A stretch of DNA of 35,646 nucleotides from Nitrospirota bacterium (GCA_003695915.1 RFGF01000121.1:1-35646); one strand, 5' to 3'; positions 9,160-17,493 are shown, numbered from the stretch's first letter. Notes: generated by a model not told the origin, from the letters alone. Made by a program: numbers and translations.

Positions 9160-10257
9160 ATGCCACGACAAGGAGACAGACTAGCCAAAAGGGGCCGGTC
9201 GCGGTGGTTGGATTTTCGAAACCAAGGAAAGCGTCACACCGTTCGCATAGGATCCAATAGTTCACGCACAATCGCGCGGGAAATTGCTCGCGTTCGCCGC
9301 GCCGAAATTCTCAAGTGCGAATCTGGACTGACTTCAACACCTCAGACGCATCTTTCATTTGCCAAGGCCGCGACAGAATTCCTCAAATGGGCTCAAACCA
9401 ATAAACGGCCTCAACCGTTCGAACCTATCAGCAAAACATTAAGCAACGCAGCGCATTTTTTAACGACAAGCCTCTACACCACATTAACCCTTTTCTCATT
9501 GAACAATATAATAAACGCAAACGCATTCAAGATGGCGCACCAGTACGCCTCAACCGAGAACTTCTCTGCCTGAAAAATCTCTACAATCGTTGTAAAGAGT
9601 GGAACCTCTATGACGGAGACAATCCTGTTTCCCAGGTAAAATTTTGAAAGAACCTCGCAACCGAACCCGCTTTTTATACTCAGATGAAGAGGCTCGCTTG
9701 CTCCAGGCTACTCGAGAGCCAATCAGAACATTGATCCTCGTGGGTATTTATGCAGGTCTTCGCATCGAATCCGAAGCCTTAACCTTGCAATGGGATGACG
9801 TAGACTTTAAAAATAATACCTTGACAGTCCAAGCCGCATATGCCAAAAGAGGAGAATGCCGAACGATCCCTATCAATCATCTCTTGCGTGAAGCCTGATG
9901 CGTCTCCAACAGTCCTCGCACTCCAAATGGGTATTCGTCAATCAGCATGGTCGGCCATATCGATCGATTCAGAAACTCTTTCAAGCAGCCTGCCGAAACG
10001 CAGGTCTTTCGAATCTGACACCACATACATTGCAGCATACCTTCGCCTCGCGACTGGCCATGGCTGGTGTCGATCTCCGTACCATTCAAGAACTCGGCGG
10101 GTGGAAATCGCTCAGAATGGTCAAGCGGTACGCACATCTCAACGCTAAACACAAACAAGAAGCCGTCGAAAAAATTGCCACGTTATTCGGACACAATTCT
10201 TGCTCTGTTTCACAACGCTATTCACAACACCCTTTCAACATCGCATCGATATCATGA
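9160..10257 (+). pseudogene. Tyrosine recombinase (phage-type integrase), broken by several frameshifts
   Basis: Integrase sequence is spread over at least three frames. The first piece (9160 to about 9415) holds the arm-binding/SAM-like part (FAKAATEFLKWAQTNKRP). Another frame continues to a stop near 9645 (LKNLYNRCKEWNLYDGDNP). The frame from 9644 has the catalytic start GIYAGLRIESEALTLQWDDV and ends at 9898. The last frame (9898-10257) carries PHTLQHTFASRLAMAGVDL, TIQELGGWKSLRMVKRYAHL. In active members the third motif is HxLRH; here the arginine position is glutamine (codon at 10033-10035). Loss of a catalytic arginine plus frameshifts near 9415, 9643 and 9893 make it non-functional. It ends 28 bases before tRNA-Ser. 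Confidence 0.9.
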
Positions 10258-10284
10258 ACGCAAGCTATTGATAATAAAGGACGC

Positions 10285-10375
10285 GGAGAGGTGGCCGAGT
10301 GGCCGAAGGCAACGGTTTGCTAAACCGTCGTAGGGTAACCCCCTACCGCGGGTTCAAATCCCGCCCTCTCCGCCA
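10285..10375 (+). tRNA. tRNA-Ser (anticodon GCU)
   Basis: The acceptor stem GGAGAGG (10285-10291) pairs with CCTCTCC (10365-10371), followed by discriminator G and encoded CCA (10373-10375). The D arm (GCCGAGTGGCCGAAGGC) and the anticodon stem-loop ACGGT-TTGCTAA-ACCGT place GCT at the anticodon, which reads AGC/AGU serine codons. The long variable arm (TAGGG-TAAC-CCCTA) is typical of class II serine tRNAs. The T arm is GCGGGTTCAAATCCCGC. The gene is intact, although an integrase remnant abuts its 5' side. Confidence 0.96.
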
Positions 10376-10384
10376 TCTTCTTTA

Positions 10385-11530
10385 TTGGTCCATTCCGATC
10401 GAGCACAGCCATGGCCGCCAGCACTCCATCCCTCCAATTCGCTTTTCCTAAATGCAGCGCTTTGTCTTATGCGTGAGCACCGGTGGGAATCATGTCAGAC
10501 GTATAGCTTTCAAGAGGTATCGGCCCTGACTGACCGTCTGATGCAGGCTGGATTTTCCGTTCCCGGACTCGAGAAAGAGCTTATCGGTTACATCGAGGAT
10601 TGGCAGGTGTCGCATCCGTCAGAGATCCACCGACTCGATCACTGGACAACGGAAGATGTGACGCTCACCCATATTCTCGAGGGATGGAGCGGCGATTTTT
10701 TTCTCTTGGCAGGCAAATATCATACGGCGTTTGAGGACCATCAGGCGCTCGACACTTACTGCTCGGTCTGTCATCCTTTTCTTCTCGAGGGTCGTTTCAC
10801 GACCCTGCTTCCGAAAGCTATGTTTTGGATTGGCTTCCGCCATAGCCATTCGTTTATCCGCGTGCGCATTCACACAAACGAAATTATCGCTCCCGGCGAG
10901 CCCTGTTCCGATGCGCAACGAGCCCTGTGGATCGAGGAACGCTTGGCAGCGTTTGACAGCGTGATCGCAATGTTGGATATTCCGGTTACAGCGAGAGAAG
11001 AAAACGGGAAGGTCACGCTGACGTCTTCAAGACGCGAGGCAGCGCTATTCTGCTCATGGCCCGATGCCTTCGGCCCCTGTCAATTTGAATACAACAGCGC
11101 TGATGCGTATGAGTTTTTAGTGCCTGCCAGTCGATTGGCCGCCACCATGGGCACGCAGCCTGTGACCGTCCGTAGTTATTTGACCGGCTTTTCCGAGGAA
11201 CAGCTTCAGGATTTTCAGACATCCGTTCCATGGACGCATATGGCCTATCGGTGTTCCCTTCACACCACATTCGGTGAACTACCAACGGTGCAAAAAATGT
11301 TGGGAGAGTCCGGCCGGCTCTATACCACGCTCTACGAGTTTGGAACCCGGACTCACCTCCAACGAGGCCCCGAGGCTTCAGCTGTTTTTGGCATCGTCGG
11401 GCACGCGGGCGCCTTTCAATTCGAAATTCGCCTCAATCAATTGCCGTTGACACAGTCGGAAACAACCGAATGGTTGACCTCAATGCTGCACGTTCCGCTC
11501 GTCTACGCCCCACTTTCAGCCTTTCCATGA
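10385..11530 (+). CDS. Conserved-looking hypothetical protein
   Basis: A long frame of 381 codons opens at a TTG at 10385; an in-frame ATG at 10469 (MREHRWESC) is an alternative start, and neither has a clear ribosome binding site. The protein appears soluble: no signal peptide or membrane helix is seen. Composition is mixed, with many aromatics (HILEGWSGDFFLLAGKYHTA, LLPKAMFWIGFRHSHSF) and scattered Cys without a metal-binding pattern. I do not recognise a family. It begins 9 bases after tRNA-Ser and converges with the lipoprotein gene; the two stop codons are about 20 bases apart. The even coding character over the whole length argues for a real gene. Confidence 0.65.
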   Translation: MVHSDRAQPWPPALHPSNSLFLNAALCLMREHRWESCQTYSFQEVSALTDRLMQAGFSVPGLEKELIGYIEDWQVSHPSEIHRLDHWTTEDVTLTHILEGWSGDFFLLAGKYHTAFEDHQALDTYCSVCHPFLLEGRFTTLLPKAMFWIGFRHSHSFIRVRIHTNEIIAPGEPCSDAQRALWIEERLAAFDSVIAMLDIPVTAREENGKVTLTSSRREAALFCSWPDAFGPCQFEYNSADAYEFLVPASRLAATMGTQPVTVRSYLTGFSEEQLQDFQTSVPWTHMAYRCSLHTTFGELPTVQKMLGESGRLYTTLYEFGTRTHLQRGPEASAVFGIVGHAGAFQFEIRLNQLPLTQSETTEWLTSMLHVPLVYAPLSAFP

Positions 11531-11550
11531 TGCCCGCGGTCAAGCGCCTT

Positions 11551-12126
11551 TTACTCTTCTCGAATCATTCGCCCGGGCAGGACCCTTCGTTTATTGACGA
11601 TATCCGTCAAGGCTTCCATGCTGATCAACAGGTAGGCATTGTCGCTTTTGTGCATGACGGTGTACGTCCGTCCGTCGAATTGAACCGTGGGAGGGCCTGA
11701 ATCCGATTTGGCGACCGCGAGTCGATACTTCTCCGGAAATAATGCTGTATCGCGAGCGAACGTCAAATAGGTGCCTTCTTCGAAGCTAACGTCGAGGGCC
11801 TCATCCCTCACATCGACAGCGATACCGGGCGTCCCCTTTTTGACGAGCACTTCTTCGACGGTTTTCCCTGAACTCAGAATCAGCTTTCCTCGCAAAATCT
11901 GCTTCTCATCCGCGGTGACGATTCGATGCAAGGTGATGGTATCCGACACGTAGAATTGCAGGTGTTTGATTTCTTCAGAAGTCAAATTATGCTTAAGTCG
12001 CAATTGATGAGTGAATGGAACTCTGTCAACCAGCGCTTTCCCTTTGGACTGATAGGTTTGACAGCCAAGCATCACGCACGCCACACCGATCAGAACCATG
12101 ACAGCCAGCACTCGATATGGATTCAC
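11551..12126 (-). CDS. Small predicted lipoprotein, function unknown
   Basis: The start chosen is the GTG at 12126, because a strong Shine-Dalgarno (GGAGGGAGG) lies just upstream; the same frame is open further up to 12156. The protein of about 191 residues begins NPYRVLAVMVLIGVACVML followed by GC, a lipoprotein signal peptide with an L-G-C lipobox, so it should be lipidated and membrane anchored. The mature part is beta-rich (HLQFYVSDTITLHR, GKLILSSGKTVEEVLVKKGT, PPTVQFDGRTYTVMHKSDNA). No family is recognised, although the layout resembles small periplasmic beta-sandwich lipoproteins. It converges with the hypothetical gene at 10385. Confidence 0.72.
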   Translation of the reverse strand: MNPYRVLAVMVLIGVACVMLGCQTYQSKGKALVDRVPFTHQLRLKHNLTSEEIKHLQFYVSDTITLHRIVTADEKQILRGKLILSSGKTVEEVLVKKGTPGIAVDVRDEALDVSFEEGTYLTFARDTALFPEKYRLAVAKSDSGPPTVQFDGRTYTVMHKSDNAYLLISMEALTDIVNKRRVLPGRMIREE

Positions 12127-12567
12127 AACACACCTCCCTCCGTTGAACATTTCCAATCATGGACAGGGAACTTCCTTCGATAGGCTCATCATGCCTCACG
12201 ACATGTGCCACAATCACTCTGCAGCAATTCCTGTATCAAAAGACGCCGATTCGCCGGCCGACGACGATCGATCATGGGCCAAGCAATATCCCTAATGAGC
12301 GCTGATGTTCTCCCGTCGGAGAAAGGCGACTCGCATCATGGTCATTCTCGGCTCCGTTGTGGACAACGATGTGCTGTCTTCTCTCGACATCCCAGATCTC
12401 GCCGAGCTCTTGTATCGAGCAAGCGATCGCTCTTGGAACACACCTTTCGGGCACAGAGGAGACGGAGCATCGGCTAAGGTGATCAGAAAACAGGAATGCT
12501 CCAGCAGCAGGAGTGAACAGGAAGAAACAAGGGCGCCGGAGCGTCGAGTCCTCGGCGGTTGTGCAGA
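12127..12567. other. Intergenic region upstream of the lipoprotein gene
   Basis: No gene is supported. The plus-strand frame (12305-12766) and minus-strand frame (12272-12571) lack ribosome binding sites and family features. The region should hold the promoter of the lipoprotein gene, but no convincing -35/-10 pair was picked out. Confidence 0.4.
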
Positions 12568-12807
12568 TCACGCCACCTTGGGATTCCCTTTGGAACGTCG
12601 AATCGATGTCGGGCGGGCTAACACTGGCCGTCCACGTTTTTCCCGATCCTGTTGCCCAACTGGCGTCAAGCGATTTTGTAAAATCGTTCGATCGAGCACT
12701 TCACCGCAATTGAAACATCGCCAATTGGCCACAACCAACTCGGCATCGTTGAGGCCAACCGTTTGATCGGGAATCAGTAATCCTCCGCAACGTTGACATT
12801 TCATCAT
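12568..12807 (-). CDS. Small zinc-ribbon protein
   Basis: A 79-residue protein starts MMKCQRCGGLLIPDQ and continues to NWRCFNCGEVLDRTILQNR. Two CxxC knuckles (CQRC and CFNC) about 26 residues apart form a zinc ribbon; the C-terminal tail is basic. GAGG a few bases before the ATG supports a start at 12807 or the next codon. Proteins of this size and layout are common as uncharacterised zinc-binding proteins in several phyla; a nucleic-acid or regulatory role is only a guess. It lies alone, on the same strand as the CBS/MgtE cluster. Confidence 0.72.
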   Translation of the reverse strand: MMKCQRCGGLLIPDQTVGLNDAELVVANWRCFNCGEVLDRTILQNRLTPVGQQDREKRGRPVLARPTSIRRSKGNPKVA

Positions 12808-13109
12808 TAGAACCTCAACCTAAAATAAAGAACGAATAAATCCCGGCTGCAATGATGTAGCGACCGTTCCCGCAGATGACCTGCGCATCGATCGTAAAAC
12901 GAGTGGCCTATTGTAATCATAGATTCAGCCTTATGCCAACTAGGGAAATTGCGCACAAGCTGGAGAACGAGTCGCCCCTACGTGCTGCGTTCTTCTTCCT
13001 GAACCGTCGCACCGTCTATCTATTCCCCAAATCCTGCCGATGCTTGAGGATGCGGGCGAAATGCGCGAGGCATGAACGCTTCCAACCGGCGAAGCTTCTT
13101 TCAGGGCAT
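12808..13109. other. Intergenic region between the zinc-ribbon and CBS genes
   Basis: About 300 bases without a supported gene. The plus-strand frame 12876-13124 has no ribosome binding site and no recognisable motif. No clear terminator was found for the upstream CBS gene. Confidence 0.4.
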
Positions 13110-13874
13110 TTACGCAATGCCTGAATAATAGCGAATGATGTCCGAGACGGAAATGACGCCTACGACTTCGTTGCTTTCGACGACGGCTAAATGTCTGGTG
13201 GCTTTTTCCTTCATCAATCGCACCGCTTCGATGATGGGATCGCTGGTTTCCACGGTGACCAACGGTTCGCGCATACAGGTCTTCACCGTCGTGCTCAGGG
13301 GATCCAATCCATGGGCCACCACCTCTCGTGTCAATTCCGTCTCGGTAATGCTTCCCACGTACTCATCCCCGCCTTGGACTAAGAGTGAACCGATTTTCCA
13401 TTGCTCTAAGAGCGTCCCTGCTTCTCGAAGGGTGGCATCCATGGGTACGGCACGAATGGTCCTCGTCATGTAATCCGCAACTCGTGGCCCCGTCAGTTTG
13501 ACGTGCTTGATCCCCTTGCTGGCGGCAGCTCGACGCGTTTCCAATTCGGCCAAGCAACTTTCCAAAACGCGAAGCCGTTGCCGGACCGTTTCCTGAAACG
13601 AAGATTGCGTTCCACTCTCCGGCGCCTCTTCCGGCAGATTCATCATCCCTGCTGCATCACCGAGCTGAGCATATTCATAGGCTTCGAGCATGGGCGATGC
13701 ACTGCCAAAAATCTTTGCAATCAGTTCTTCTGTTTTCGTGTCGAAGTCGATGATGGATTCCGGCGGCGCCTCCAAATGAATCCAATCTTTGACCGTCAGG
13801 ATTCGCGCTCGGATGTCTTCAATGTCCCGATCGAGATCGACTTTTCTCCCTTTGTGTCCAGCGGATTCAGCCAT
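13110..13874 (-). CDS. CBS-domain protein
   Basis: A cytosolic protein of 254 residues. The first about 130 residues are charged and helical (DIEDIRARILTVKDWIHLEA and later RQRLRVLESCLAELETRRAA), possibly a coiled coil. The second half is a CBS pair: VADYMTRTIRAVPMDATLRE, then LLVQGGDEYVGSITETELTR, and CMREPLVTVETSDPIIEAVR, HLAVVESNEVVGVISVSDII. CBS pairs bind adenine nucleotides or metal ions and regulate partner enzymes and channels. The start at 13874 has GAGGGGG just upstream. It follows mgtE on the same strand after 122 bases and may be part of that transcription unit, in which case a regulatory role in Mg2+ or ion transport is an inference. Confidence 0.85.
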   Translation of the reverse strand: MAESAGHKGRKVDLDRDIEDIRARILTVKDWIHLEAPPESIIDFDTKTEELIAKIFGSASPMLEAYEYAQLGDAAGMMNLPEEAPESGTQSSFQETVRQRLRVLESCLAELETRRAAASKGIKHVKLTGPRVADYMTRTIRAVPMDATLREAGTLLEQWKIGSLLVQGGDEYVGSITETELTREVVAHGLDPLSTTVKTCMREPLVTVETSDPIIEAVRLMKEKATRHLAVVESNEVVGVISVSDIIRYYSGIA

Positions 13875-13996
13875 AATGCCCCCTCATTCAAAAAAACCAT
13901 TCGGCTAATGCGGCCAATACTATCCTAGGCATTCGTAGACCTGCAACCAGTCATTGAGGGGTCCTACGCACATCTTCGGGAACACGGTTTCCGAGG

Positions 13997-15301
13997 TTAG
14001 CCCGTCAATAAGCCGGAAAACAACGTGGCCAAGCCGAGAAAGCTGAAAAAGCCCGCGACATCCGTGATGGTGGTGAGCACAATCGAGGACGACTGCGCAG
14101 GATCCTGTTTCAAGGCTTTGAGCGCCATGGGAATGATGGCCCCGGACAACCCCGCAATGACCATAGAAAGCACCATGGAAATGCCAATAATCAGCGCCAA
14201 CCCGGACGAGTGACTCCATACAAAGACGGCGCACGCCGCCACCAGCGCCACGGCGAGACCATTCCAAAACGCCACGGTCACTTCTTTGAGGCAAACCCGC
14301 CACCACTCCGATAGACGGACATCGCGCAGTGCGAGTCCACGAAGCACGACCGCGAGCGATTGCGCACCGGTATTCCCGGATTGCCCTGCCACGATGGGAA
14401 GTAGGACGGCGAGTGCCGTAAATTGTGCAATGGTTTCTTCAAACAGCCCGACGACAAAGGCGGCCAGAAAAGCCGTGAGCAGATTGATCTGCAACCATGG
14501 GAGGCGCTTTCTGACCGAAAACCATACTGGAGACAATGCCCGTTCATCTTTATTAGCACCGACCATCGTTTGAAGGTCGGCCGTCGCATCCTCTTGACTC
14601 GCTTTGATGATATCCTCGTTGCGGATTACCCCGAGCAAATGGCCATCCAAATCCGTCACGGGAATGGTAAAGAGATGCCGTTCGCTGAAAAGTTCGACGA
14701 TTTGCTCGCGAGACTCCAAAGGATGGATGGCGGACACATCCCGGTGCATCACCGCCTGGAGCCGCTCGTGTGGATCCACTAAGAGCAGATCTCGGACCGA
14801 TAATTTCCCGACCAAGACCTGACGGCGATCGATGACGTAGAGATCATGGATTTCTTTGGGCGCCCGCAATCTAACCTGAACCATGGCGTCGCGAACGGTC
14901 AGATCTTCCGGTAGCGCGAAAACCCGAGGATCCATCAGACTTCCCACACTGTCAGGGGGATACTCCATGAAAAGACGAATATCATTGGCGTCCCGTTCCG
15001 GGAGACGACTCAAGATTGCCTGACGCAAGCCCTCGTCCAATCGGAGCAGCAACGAGGCCGACGTCGTGGGAGAAAGCTTGGGGACCAGGCGGACCAATAG
15101 GTCGGTCGGCATGGCGGCGATTACGTCTGCCGCCACCGGCGGGCTCATGGCCGCCAGCAGGTTGACGGCATTCTGCGCGGGCGTATTCTGGAGAATCCGG
15201 ATGATATCCGGAATGTCAAAGGTTTCCAAGATCTGGGCCGCTTCTTCTGGAAAATCCGTGAAGAACGCTTCATACAGAACTTGGCTGGACATGGATATCA
15301 T
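13997..15301 (-). CDS. mgtE: Magnesium transporter MgtE
   Basis: This is a Mg2+-selective channel of the inner membrane. The order is standard: N-terminal helical domain (AAQILETFDIPDIIRILQNT), CBS pair (YPPDSVGSLMDPRVFALPED; FSERHLFTIPVTDLDGHLLG), plug helix, then five transmembrane helices. These include LPIVAGQSGNTGAQSLAVVL, the family signature around the pore, and MVIAGLSGAIIPMALKALKQ and ITDVAGFFSFLGLATLF with the conserved D-P-A and D-x-x-G-F motifs. The frame is open further upstream, but the ATG at 15301 is chosen: AGGAGGT lies 8 bases before it, and it overlaps the TGA of the preceding gene (ATGA), indicating translational coupling. The protein is 434 residues, normal for MgtE. Mg2+-dependent gating by the cytosolic domain is established for the family. 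Confidence 0.94.
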   Translation of the reverse strand: MISMSSQVLYEAFFTDFPEEAAQILETFDIPDIIRILQNTPAQNAVNLLAAMSPPVAADVIAAMPTDLLVRLVPKLSPTTSASLLLRLDEGLRQAILSRLPERDANDIRLFMEYPPDSVGSLMDPRVFALPEDLTVRDAMVQVRLRAPKEIHDLYVIDRRQVLVGKLSVRDLLLVDPHERLQAVMHRDVSAIHPLESREQIVELFSERHLFTIPVTDLDGHLLGVIRNEDIIKASQEDATADLQTMVGANKDERALSPVWFSVRKRLPWLQINLLTAFLAAFVVGLFEETIAQFTALAVLLPIVAGQSGNTGAQSLAVVLRGLALRDVRLSEWWRVCLKEVTVAFWNGLAVALVAACAVFVWSHSSGLALIIGISMVLSMVIAGLSGAIIPMALKALKQDPAQSSSIVLTTITDVAGFFSFLGLATLFSGLLTG

Positions 15302-16152
15302 GTCGGTTGACCTCCTGAGTCTCGTGAACGAAACGCATCCTGCATTTGAGCCATATCGGTTAAGATGCTGATGCCTGCCAATGAATAGGCCTCCCACAAC
15401 TGGATCAAGGCTTGGCTGAAGGAGCCGGGGCTTTGGGTCACCATCTTTTCGCGTTCCAACGCGCGAAGCGTTCGATAGCGCAAGGCGCCCAAAAAGGTCC
15501 CCCATCGATCAATCACGGGCAGTGTATGGAAGCGAGCCCATTGCGGATGCTGGAGAATTTCTTCGACGGTCAAATCTGCAGCCAACGTCACCGGCTGCCG
15601 CGTCATGAAGCTAGCCAGCAATTCATCGTCGTCGGCCACGATCAGTTGCTTGAGGGTCACCAAGCCTTCCAATTTGGTATCTCGATCGATCACATACACA
15701 TAGTACATCGTATGCTTCGCATCCTGTCGAATACGCCTCAAGGCCTCTTCGACAGCAATGTCCGGTGGAAGGGTGAGCACGCGAGCGTCGGCCAAGGACC
15801 CCGCGGTTTGAGGGGGATAGCGCAGGGCACGACGGAGGCTGGCACTGACCGCTTTCGCCATCCGATCGAGCATATCGTTCCGAATGGACTCATCCAATTG
15901 CCGCAAAATTCCGATGGCCGAAGAGGCCGACAGATATTCAAGGACGCCTGCTGCCGTCTCCGGCGGCAGTCCCGTCACGATCTTGGCGGCTGGTCCCGGC
16001 AAGCAGTGTTCGAGTACCATGGCAATGACTTCGGGAGGAAAGGGTGCGAGTATGGCCGCCACTTCTTGGGCGTTCAGGGCTTCTACTCGCCGAGCCGCTT
16101 CCAAAGGATGCGATTGAAAAAACGCTAAGGTCAATCGATCTTCAGGAAGCAT
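15298..16152 (-). CDS. MgtE-N plus CBS-pair protein without a channel domain
   Basis: A soluble protein of 284 residues is built like the cytosolic half of MgtE. The N-domain superhelix (AQEVAAILAPFPPEVIAMVL, GLPPETAAGVLEYLSASSAI) leads to YPPQTAGSLADARVLTLPPD and two CBS motifs (YVYVIDRDTKLEGLVTLKQL; HTLPVIDRWGTFLGALRYRT). It has no transmembrane helices; the C-terminal tail (FSQALIQLWEAYSLAGISI) aligns only with the region just before or at the first MgtE helix. The ATG at 16152 is preferred over 16176 because GGAGG lies about 6 bases upstream of it. It overlaps the MscS-like gene upstream by 11 bases and mgtE downstream by 4 bases, so all three are tightly co-expressed. A Mg2+-sensing partner of the full MgtE is a plausible inference, as homologous N domains dimerise. 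Confidence 0.85.
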   Translation of the reverse strand: MLPEDRLTLAFFQSHPLEAARRVEALNAQEVAAILAPFPPEVIAMVLEHCLPGPAAKIVTGLPPETAAGVLEYLSASSAIGILRQLDESIRNDMLDRMAKAVSASLRRALRYPPQTAGSLADARVLTLPPDIAVEEALRRIRQDAKHTMYYVYVIDRDTKLEGLVTLKQLIVADDDELLASFMTRQPVTLAADLTVEEILQHPQWARFHTLPVIDRWGTFLGALRYRTLRALEREKMVTQSPGSFSQALIQLWEAYSLAGISILTDMAQMQDAFRSRDSGGQPT

Positions 16153-16990
16153 GGGAATCCTCCGGATCAGCGGCATTGGTAATCATCGCTGTCGTGTCAT
16201 CGAATTGCGAAGCCGGAATGATGACGCGTCCTTCTCGCGTATCCACCACGACGGAAACCGGCGTCATCGCCACGATCGTACCTTGCACGTTGCCGATTTT
16301 CACATTCATTCCCACATGGAGCACGCTCCGCAGGTAATGCGCAGCAATCAGATTGGCCACTGCTTTCCTGGACCCAAGGCCAAACGACAACGCGGCTCCT
16401 CCGATTAACCCAGCTACCAGCAGGATGATCGTGTTATCCAATAGGGCCGTGTTGATTCCCAATTGATTGATGGCCGTTACGATGACCAACAGCATCGCCG
16501 CCACGTAGAACGCCTGGGCAATAATCGTTCCCTGTGCCAGCCCTGCGGATCGACATGCCATAATGATCAGTTCTCGCACGAAGTTGGAAGCGGCCAGACC
16601 GATCACCAAAATGAGGATGGCAATGGCGACTCTGGGCAGATAATAGACGACCGTCGTCAAAGCTTCGGAGAGAATGGTGAGCCCCGCTGATTCCGCTGCC
16701 GAGATGAGAAACAACAAAAACACCAACCAAAAACCGATCAGACCGACCAATTCGGACATCCGTCGCTTGGTGCCAACCCGTTCCAGCAAGACTTGCACAG
16801 TGGTCCGGCTCAGCAGACGATCGAATCCGATGAACTGCAAGACGCGACTTGTCACCACGGCGAGCAGCTTGGCCAAGATCCACCCCACTACCAGCAAAGC
16901 CACGCCGAGAAGCAGCCCAGGAAGATATGACACGAATGTCGCGAAGTTTTTGGCGAGCGAATCGGTAAAGGCTTGAGTCCAAGAGTTCAT
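16142..16990 (-). CDS. MscS-like mechanosensitive channel / conserved TM-helix protein
   Basis: An inner-membrane protein of 282 residues. Hydrophobic segments include FVSYLPGLLLGVALLVVGWI, VGLIGFWLVFLLFLISAAES, TTVVYYLPRVAIAILILVIG and IILLVAGLIGGAALSFGLGS. The last is followed by a beta-domain stretch (VLHVGMNVKIGNVQGTIVAM, REGRVIIPASQF) typical of the MscS fold. The paired LP...GW and LPR...G segments match the conserved TM-helix repeat found in CmpX-type relatives. Function is inferred as small-conductance osmotic release or ion balance. The ATG at 16990 has GGAGG six bases upstream. It is the first gene of the overlapping cluster with the MgtE genes. An IS200/IS605 element begins just upstream of its ribosome binding site. 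Confidence 0.85.
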   Translation of the reverse strand: MNSWTQAFTDSLAKNFATFVSYLPGLLLGVALLVVGWILAKLLAVVTSRVLQFIGFDRLLSRTTVQVLLERVGTKRRMSELVGLIGFWLVFLLFLISAAESAGLTILSEALTTVVYYLPRVAIAILILVIGLAASNFVRELIIMACRSAGLAQGTIIAQAFYVAAMLLVIVTAINQLGINTALLDNTIILLVAGLIGGAALSFGLGSRKAVANLIAAHYLRSVLHVGMNVKIGNVQGTIVAMTPVSVVVDTREGRVIIPASQFDDTTAMITNAADPEDSHAS

Positions 16991-17008
16991 AGAACCTCCG
17001 CAAGGGAA

Positions 17009-17028
17009 CCCGCGACTTCAGTCGCGGG
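17009..17028 (+). repeat. Left-end hairpin of the IS200/IS605 element
   Basis: CCCGCGAC-TTCA-GTCGCGGG is a perfect 8-bp stem with a 4-base loop. It closely matches the hairpin at the right end, as expected for TnpA recognition structures. Confidence 0.8.
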
Positions 17029-17076
17029 AGGCATTGCGGCTTGCTTGACATGCCAGTTGTTGCTACCACGTGAGAC

Positions 17077-17490
17077 ATGGTAGATCTCGTCACCAATAGG
17101 AATTGCGTCTATCAAACAGCCTACCATGTGATTTGGTGTCCGCAGTATCGGCGTGGTGTGTTGACGGGATCGGTGGCAGAGGAAGTGGGCCGCATGCTGG
17201 ACGCGATCTGCGCGGAGCGGGGATGGCCGGTGATCTCCAAAGAGATTCAGCCAGATCACATCCATCTCTTTGTTCGCATCCCGCCTGCCATTGCTGTAGC
17301 CGATGCCGTCAAGGTGCTCAAGGGCGTGACGGCCCGCCGCCTGTTTCAGCGGTTCCCGGAGCTGAAAACACAACTCTGGGGTGGGAATCTGTGGTCGCCG
17401 TCCTACTACGTCGGCACGGCTGGCAACGTCAGCGCCGAGACCATTCGGCGCTCCATCGAACGGTCTGCGCACGTCACCAAGAGGCGCTAG
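17077..17490 (+). CDS. tnpA: IS200/IS605 TnpA, Y1 HUH transposase with apparent loss of the catalytic tyrosine
   Basis: A protein of 137 residues of the REP/IS200 transposase family, which cuts and rejoins single-stranded DNA at element ends. Conserved elements: YQTAYHVIWCPQYRRGVLTG near residue 12, the HUH motif in PDHIHLFVRI with His61 and His63, VKVLKGVTARRLFQRFP, and LWSPSYYVGTAGNVSAETI. In the family the nucleophilic tyrosine lies in the helix after this motif, in the context RRYIE (Tyr127 in IS608 TnpA). Here the aligned codon is TCC (bases 17452-17454), giving RRSIE with Ser126, one base change from TAC. If the alignment is right the protein could not make the covalent DNA link. Length is otherwise normal. 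tnpB starts 4 bases after its stop. Confidence 0.9.
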   Translation: MVDLVTNRNCVYQTAYHVIWCPQYRRGVLTGSVAEEVGRMLDAICAERGWPVISKEIQPDHIHLFVRIPPAIAVADAVKVLKGVTARRLFQRFPELKTQLWGGNLWSPSYYVGTAGNVSAETIRRSIERSAHVTKRR

Positions 17491-17493
17491 ACC

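Noticed and set aside
15412-16128. 238-codon plus-strand frame
   Set aside because: Antisense to the MgtE-N/CBS gene, with no motif of its own.
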